Source of the DNA: Sphagnum magellanicum
Lineage: Eukaryota > Streptophyta > Sphagnopsida > Sphagnales > Sphagnaceae
Reading direction: 5' to 3'
DNA: 64,000 bases
Assembly: GCA_021904315.1 (NCBI GenBank)
Contig: CM038926.1
Coordinates: forward strand, 1,644,718-1,708,717
Below are positions 58,341-64,000 of the stretch, piece by piece (within the stretch, counting starts at the first letter, position 1; each line of letters starts with the position of its first letter). Position numbers and translations under genes: made by a program. Under the pieces are notes generated by a model, which saw nothing but the letters and a program-made list of their open reading frames with translations, was not told the DNA's origin and did not search any database.

Positions 58341-60650
58341 GCACAGTGACTTGAAAGCCTTTGGGTGAACCCAAGCTAGTCCATTTAAATTATTTCTAAA
58401 CATTACAAATATCCCATGCTTAAACTAAATCAGGGTGTTTGAGTTCAGATTTAACATTTTTTGGGCTTAATATGGCCACTAAGAGGCCTCACTCAAAAAG
58501 GTCAAGGTACCAACATGGGTGTTTGTTCACCCTGGCCAACTTGTGGCACCTACACTGATGACTAGTTGGTCACCTTTAGCTTCTTGAGTGAGGCAACTTA
58601 GTCGCCAAATTAAACCCAAGAGATGTTAAATTTGGAATCAAAGACCTTGATCTTGACTAATCATGGGATATTTATAATATTTAGAAACAATTTAGATGAT
58701 TTTTTCTATTTTTACATGGTACCAATCTTGGTGCTTCTTCATCCAAGGCATGGATTTATAATGTTTAAAAACAATAACGTTTATAAATGTTTTTATCACA
58801 GTACGACTACAGGTATTAGTTCATCCACACCCCTGATTGAAGCTTCTTAGTGCATATATTTGACATGCAAAATCTTAAATTTGGACTTGAGAGCCCTAGC
58901 CCATTAAATATTAAAACTCGGGAAATTTGTAATGTTTAGAAATGATATAAATCAATTTGGATTTATTTTTTGGGCCATTTTACCAGTTTAGCTGCAGCTT
59001 TACCTAAGGCCTGTTTGTTTTCCCTTTCCTTAGGTTTGAATAAAGAGGTTCATTTTACAAAGTTTATTGAAAATTTTAACTTGTAAGCCCAAATTTGGTG
59101 TAAGATTACAATTGCTGTAATCTATGTATAACATCAATACCCACAATCAGATTTGGATGAATCTTATCCAGGAAAAACATTTGGACAAAAATGTATATAT
59201 ATATGAGAGTGTTATTGTTCTAATAAAAGACAACACCTACTTTTCAAAAAAATTGTTGTTGTTGGCACACTCTGCATGTGCTAGCAATATATGCATATAT
59301 TTGAATTTTGGAGATCCCCATGAGGTGGGGTATTCATTAAACAACGGTGGCCACAATATTAGCTTTGGAAAATGCACTAGAGGGCTCACCATTCTGGACC
59401 CAAAATTCAGATTAAAAGCAAATTCTTAGCCAATAGACTTGTAGTACAACTGGTGGCGGCTCGTACCAACCGCCAATCACATTTCATTTCATTGTTCAAT
59501 AAGTAAAACTTCGGCCTTTTCGTCTGCAGTGGTATGGATGGGTAGTCTATTGTAGTAATGTTTTATAATTTTAAAATCTAGTCTTGAAGCCAGATGCAAA
59601 TCTTCTTCCCCTCCAGCTCTCCGAGTCTGCTGGCATCATATACACGTTTGCTTATCTACATCCAAAGAATGCATCATGTTGCGTCTGTTCATCCTGCAAA
59701 GGTGGTTAATAGTCTTCAACATTTTTGGGATAAAAATTTGTTATGATTTTCCATTTAAGGGCATCTCCAGCAATGCTCAGTTTGTGACCGTGAAAATATA
59801 TTTATGGCATCCCAGTTTTGGTTGTTTACGATTTTTTCCAAAAGTACCCATAAAACTAACTAGAAATGGGTGCAAGGGTACTAATAGCGACCCAGCTGGA
59901 CCAATCGAACTATCGAGGCAATCAACAACAGGTGTGAGGCTTTGTGGTGCCTTTTAGCAGCCTCAGCAAAATGTACAAGAATGCTGGGCCAAAACCATTT
60001 TGCTACACCAAACCGGCATGTTTTGACTTTTCTCATGTATTTTAATTTGCAGGGTATCATATTAAGCACCAGGGGAGTTGCTCTAAAGTGGGTGCATATG
60101 CAAATCATACACACTCAAAGCATCCACTCCATAAGTTGTGACAACAAAATTTGCATGATAGTGTTAAAAAAGAATAACACTCATGATGTTCAAAGCCAAA
60201 ATCTATGATGATGGATCGTATGCTGACTTTCTCCCGAAAGGCTGTCGCGTTCAAAATCGGTGTAAGACAATAGAACATGCAAAACAAAAAGTTAAAAATA
60301 TTTTTGCAAAACAAGTAAATCACACTACACAATTCTACATAGAACCATGTAAGATGCAAAAAGGGTGGCAAAAAACCAACTTGAAAATGTGTTGGATAGA
60401 GTTTGTTGGGGGCCATTTAATATCTCCCATAAGGCATTAGAGACTACCAAAACCAATGGTGGGTCGTAGTCTTTTCTTTGAGAAATTTTTGACAAGTGGC
60501 ATTGGTGGGAGCTAAATACCTAAGTTAAAAAACACTCGTATATTTAGTTCTACGCACAAATGATAGAGTTATAATGTTCTAATACATGGTGAGTTGGTTG
60601 AGGGAAGAGGCTTGTTCCTGAGCTAAATTTATAAGGAAAGGGTTAAGCAG
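58341..60650. other. Spacer, no gene recognised
   Basis: Several open frames of 60-100 codons with AT-rich composition and no known motif. GGGCATCTCCAGCAATGCTC at 59759-59778, preceded by TTAA, resembles the terminal sequence of PIF/Harbinger-type miniature elements, but no matching inverted end was found. Confidence 0.45.
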
Positions 60651-61292
60651 GCAGTAGTAGTGCATCGAATTATAGATTTTCACGGGAGAAAGAGAAGGAC
60701 GAATCTAGGAATATGCAAGCAGAATGCCAATAATCCTCAAATCCGGAGTTCCTGTCGTCGGATCCTGACACGGCCTGCAGAGTTTGATACGTCCAGAAGG
60801 AACCATTGACGCTGCTTGCGCAAATTAAGCTCCACCCATTTGTGTTGGAACTGCTTGGGAGCGGGTCATCGTCGGAATGTTTTGTTTCTCTCTACAGGTT
60901 TGCAGCAGCAGTCAGTAGTCCAATGTAGGATTTGACACTCTGCAAATGGCAAGAAGTAATTATAGTAGGAGAGCTCTGCGAACACTTATCGTTCGCCAAT
61001 TTTGAGTTGCATGAGTTCATCATCTTTAGGAACGATTGCAACAGAGATTGTAGCAGGAGCATTCGCTTACTTTTATGTTACATGATCTTGAAGCATGTTG
61101 TAGACGATCGATAAGCGAGCGGAAGAAGGCTGATCAGTGAGCATGCAAGGAGGATTTACATGACTTGCGAGAAGCTGGTTTGAAGCATATTTACACTAGG
61201 AGGAGCTGGAAGAAGGAGAAGAAGCGGCACAAACAGGAACCGGCAACGAAAGACAAACACAGAAAGGTCGAGGTAACGCACATTAAATCAGA
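60651..61292 (+). other. 5' region of receptor-kinase pseudogene 2
   Basis: More balanced composition than the spacer. Homology with pseudogene 1 begins only at GAGGTAACGCACA (about 61269; 32850 in the first copy), so upstream sequence differs between the two copies. It may contain original promoter or 5' untranslated sequence; no motif is decisive. Confidence 0.4.
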
Positions 61293-62580
61293 ATGGAGAA
61301 ACAAAAGAAGAGTCGAAAGTGTCTGGCTGCTACAGAGGGGGCGAGCAACAATCTCCCGGGGCCGATAATACTAGTAGTGTTTGTTCTAGGGAGCAGCTTG
61401 CCAATCTTCCCAAGTGTGGGAGGAGCACAAGAAGCATAGCAACAGAATACACAGATAAACATTGCAGCTTTGTTGGAGATTCGTGCTGCATGGAACGATT
61501 CTCATGGCGTATCGAACAGTTCGAGGACGACGACGACGGCAGCGATGGCGAATGCAAGTAGTTTTTGCAGCAGCCAGAGAGGTGTCACATGCACCGAAGT
61601 CAATTAACAGCCGTGCGTGTGAGCAATTCATCTGCATGGAGCTGAATTACGAAGATACCCTTCAGAGGCAACGGGGAATCTAGGACAGCTTCAGATCCTA
61701 AAACTTCGAGGAAATCAGTTTAGTGGTACTATTCCGCCATCGTTCGCTAACTGTTCACAACTTCGAGTTGTCTACTGGTATCAGAATGATTTCTCCTGTC
61801 CCATTCCAGCAGAGATGGTCACCGGATCAGGAGCTCTGCAGCAGCCGGAGGTTCTACATCCGGCATCCAACAGTCTCATAGGAAGCGTATTAGTTCAAAT
61901 CAGTAATCTCAAAAGACTGCGCATCCTTGATCTGTCGAGGAATCTCGTCACAGGTAGCATTCCAGCAGGTGTGGGAAATGGTTCTCTTCTCACAACCCTA
62001 GCACTCGAACAAAACTTCCTCACCGGAGAGTTGCCATCAGAGCTAAGTGGCTCGTCGAATCTTCAGGGCTTAACGTTGAACCAGGATCAGCTCTCCGACA
62101 CAGTTCCATCAAACCTCGGTAATTGCAGTAAGCTTCAAACCCTAGACCTGGGAGGCAACGGTTTCTGAGGTAGCATAAAATTGAACTTGAGCAATGTTGC
62201 GAAGCTTCATATCTTGCGATTCGATAACAATCAAGTCAACGGGTCCCTGCCCCACTCGGCAACGTGGTTTCCTTACCGGAAGTTTCAACGGGCGGAAACT
62301 GTTTCTCTGGTCCCATTCCATCCACATTTGGCACCCAGATCGTGTACCTGGAGAATTCAAATTTCTCGCAAAATCTTCTTTCCAATAGCATTCCTCCATC
62401 CATTTTCAGTTTGAAGATGTCGTAGATCCTGGACCTGCACGGGAACAGCCTCAACCAATCTATTCCTTGGAACCGGACAGAAGTCATGGCTCTTCAAATT
62501 GTTTCCCTCTCTTCCAATCAGTTCTGAGGTTCCATCCCCACAGGCATGGGAGATATGGTGAATGTGACGTCCGTCTCCTA
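61293..62580 (+). pseudogene. LRR receptor-like kinase pseudogene 2, 5' half
   Basis: Homologous to the first about 1.27 kb of pseudogene 1. The ATG at 61293 opens MEKQKKSRKCLAATEGASN, then a hydrophobic signal core IILVVFVLGSSLPIFPSV and GGAQEA before a TAG. The LRR cap and about 10 leucine-rich repeats follow (for example LQILKLRGNQFSGTIPPS and LRILDLSRNLVTGSIPAG). TAA at 61605 and TGA at 62166 are also present at the same sites in pseudogene 1. The gene body stops at GTCTCCT (62580), where the head of T-rich family copy 11 is inserted; the remaining LRRs, membrane segment and kinase are not found beyond it in this window. Confidence 0.9.
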
Positions 62581-63250
62581 TACATATGATCTGCGCACTA
62601 AGCTCGCAATGCACGGGGTTGGGGGCTGTTTGACCACCAAAAATAGACTCCAGGGGCTGGGGGCTGTTTGACCATCAAAAACAGACTCCAGTGCAGGGCT
62701 GTTTTAGCGTAGTGCGGGGCTGTTTTTGTTGACTTTTTTCACTTTTTGTTACTTTTTTTATTACTCATAACTTTTGTAAGTTACTTTTCCCTGCTGAAAG
62801 GGGTAAAGTTTGTTACTTTTGTTACTTTTTTTTATTGCTTGTAACTTTCATAAATTACTTTTTACTATTGAGAAGGGCCAAGGGAATTTTTTTATTAATT
62901 ATATTCATTGTTCAGGGGGAAGGGGTGTGCCTTGATTTATTTATTTTTTAATTCTTTTACTGTTGAGGGGGAGGGGGGGGTTCAAGTTTATGTTTTATTT
63001 TTCTCCTTCATTTGACATGTGGAAGGAGGAAGGGAAAGGCCCATGTTTTTTTTCGAATTTTTTTTTTTCATTGTTAAGTGGGTAGGAGGGTCAGGGTTTT
63101 TTTTTAAAAATATGTTGAAGGGGGATGGGAGGGGGAGGGGGTTTATTTTATTTTTAAATCTTTTTTTAGGGTGTTGAATGGTTAAGGAAGGGGAGGGGGT
63201 TGATTTTTTTTTACAAATTCATAATTGGAGAAGGGGGGGTTAGTGGTTAA
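62581..63250 (+). mobile_element. T-rich repeat family, copy 11, inserted in receptor-kinase pseudogene 2
   Basis: Head ATACATATGATCTGCGCACT begins exactly after the GTCTCCT that in pseudogene 1 continues CGGACAAAAACCAG (34157-34180), giving a sharp left junction. A second partial head (GGGGGCTGTTTGACCATCAA) follows at about 62656. Then TTACT modules and G-rich modules to ACAAATTCATAATTGG and GGGGGGGTTAGTGG. The right flank is not receptor-kinase sequence, so the insertion was accompanied or followed by loss of the gene's 3' half. Confidence 0.75.
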
Positions 63251-64000
63251 AAGTAGCCATTTTCAAAATACTAGCCACTCATGGGCCTTGATTTTTTTAT
63301 TTTTTTATTTTTCCTACCAGATGTCATCATTACCATATACCTACTAGGCTGTGAAGTCCTCTTAGATGGGCATTTTTCCCCCTTGTTTCCATCCTCCATT
63401 CTTTTATTTTAATTTTCATTTTTCTACTTTTTTTTAGTTGTTACTTTTCATATTATTCTTTTCTTCTTCTTACTCAATGTTTTTTATTTTATTCTTTATT
63501 ACATTTCCTAGTTTTACATTTCTTTATCTCTTTCTATTTTATTTATTTTATTTTATTTTTATATCATTTTTTTGTCGGAACAGTTGTGGTTTTGTTCAGT
63601 GCTTTTGGGAAAATGTGTTTGGTTTCGTTGGCTGTGAGATTCTCCGTCTCTTGGAGCTTCTGAGGATGCTTTCATACCTGGCATTATCTGTATATTCCTC
63701 TTCCGTCGGCCCTGTCTGATTGCCTGTTCTAGCAAGCAATATCTGTCCGATTCTGCAAACAAGATTGTGAATAGTCAGTCTATCGTTGGATTACTTGTTT
63801 CTCTTTGGGATTGCATTCTTTTCGGATAGTCACAAGAAATACCGCGCGAAGTCTAGTACAAAATCTAATTCTGAACCTAATTTGAAGCTCATGGTTTTTT
63901 GTGACTCTTCTTGCTCGATCTCACTTTTTATGTTAGGTCTCCGATGACCGACAGCTGCGAATACTTCTAAATGTTCGAAGTCGTATGAGCATCGATGTTA
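63251..64000. other. T-rich spacer to window end
   Basis: Poly-T-rich to about 63560, then more balanced sequence without a recognised gene. Confidence 0.45.

Noticed and set aside
59759-60090. Possible PIF/Harbinger-type miniature element (GGGCATCTCCAGCAATGCTC end)
   Set aside because: No matching inverted terminus was found downstream, so only one end-like sequence supports it.
1-64000. CRISPR arrays, bacterial operons, ribosomal RNA or complete tRNA genes
   Set aside because: The tandem repeats have no unique spacers of constant size, and no rRNA or full tRNA cloverleaf was found; the gene structures are eukaryotic.

Overview
This window looks like nuclear DNA of a land plant with a large, repeat-rich genome. 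It has one complete host gene of clear plant type with GT-AG introns (THO5, minus strand, about 8.2-12.4 kb). It also holds decayed pieces of other plant genes: an At4g36180-type LRR receptor kinase, a type-B response regulator receiver, a PII/GLB1-like protein, and possibly an FKBP. Everything else is AT-rich spacer and mobile or tandem repeats. I cannot place the species from sequence alone. The repeat load fits a non-seed plant or gymnosperm, but that is inference.

Layout. 1-1.6 kb: a Ty3/Gypsy remnant runs into two minisatellites (11-bp unit, then 57-bp unit). 1.6-7.6 kb: AT-rich spacer. 8.2-12.4 kb: THO5, whose eight exons all join in phase to give 882 codons. 12.77-13.0 kb: the 3' terminus of a Helitron plus the last about 50 codons of its helicase, in the THO5 upstream region. 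13-19.5 kb: AT-rich spacer with a long degenerate fold-back array and a SINE-like head. 19.5-29.3 kb: a nested repeat block. It has two inverted fossils of a RecQ-like helicase with a Cys-rich tail, an inverted pair of LTR-like repeats, and a unit repeated several times that carries an FKBP-like terminal exon. 29.3-31.1 kb: first copy of an unidentified T-rich repeat family and a GGGCAG-rich array. 32.9-36.6 kb: receptor-kinase pseudogene 1. 39.7-46.1 kb: a cluster of T-rich family copies, a 15-bp array and a 41-bp VNTR. 46.5-52.2 kb: another copy of the 22-28 kb repeat unit, PII and response-regulator fragments, and a partial THO5 duplicate. 53-58.3 kb: duplicated repeat blocks, a kinase fragment of the receptor gene, a long 15-bp array and more T-rich copies. 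61.3-62.6 kb: receptor-kinase pseudogene 2, cut by a T-rich copy. 63.2-64 kb: T-rich spacer.

How the parts relate. THO5 and the receptor kinase both occur twice, in the same order and orientation (THO5 minus, then RLK plus). This suggests an old segmental duplication whose second copy has decayed. Both receptor-kinase copies share two stop codons, so the gene was probably already dead when it was duplicated. The only gene I expect to make a functional product is THO5, a subunit of the nuclear THO/TREX mRNA-export complex.

The most unusual items are the RecQ-like helicase fossils with the triple Cys/His tail, the T-rich family whose head carries a GGCATTATG/CATAATGCC hairpin, and the 15-bp arrays that read as five-residue repeats and stop at T-rich family heads.
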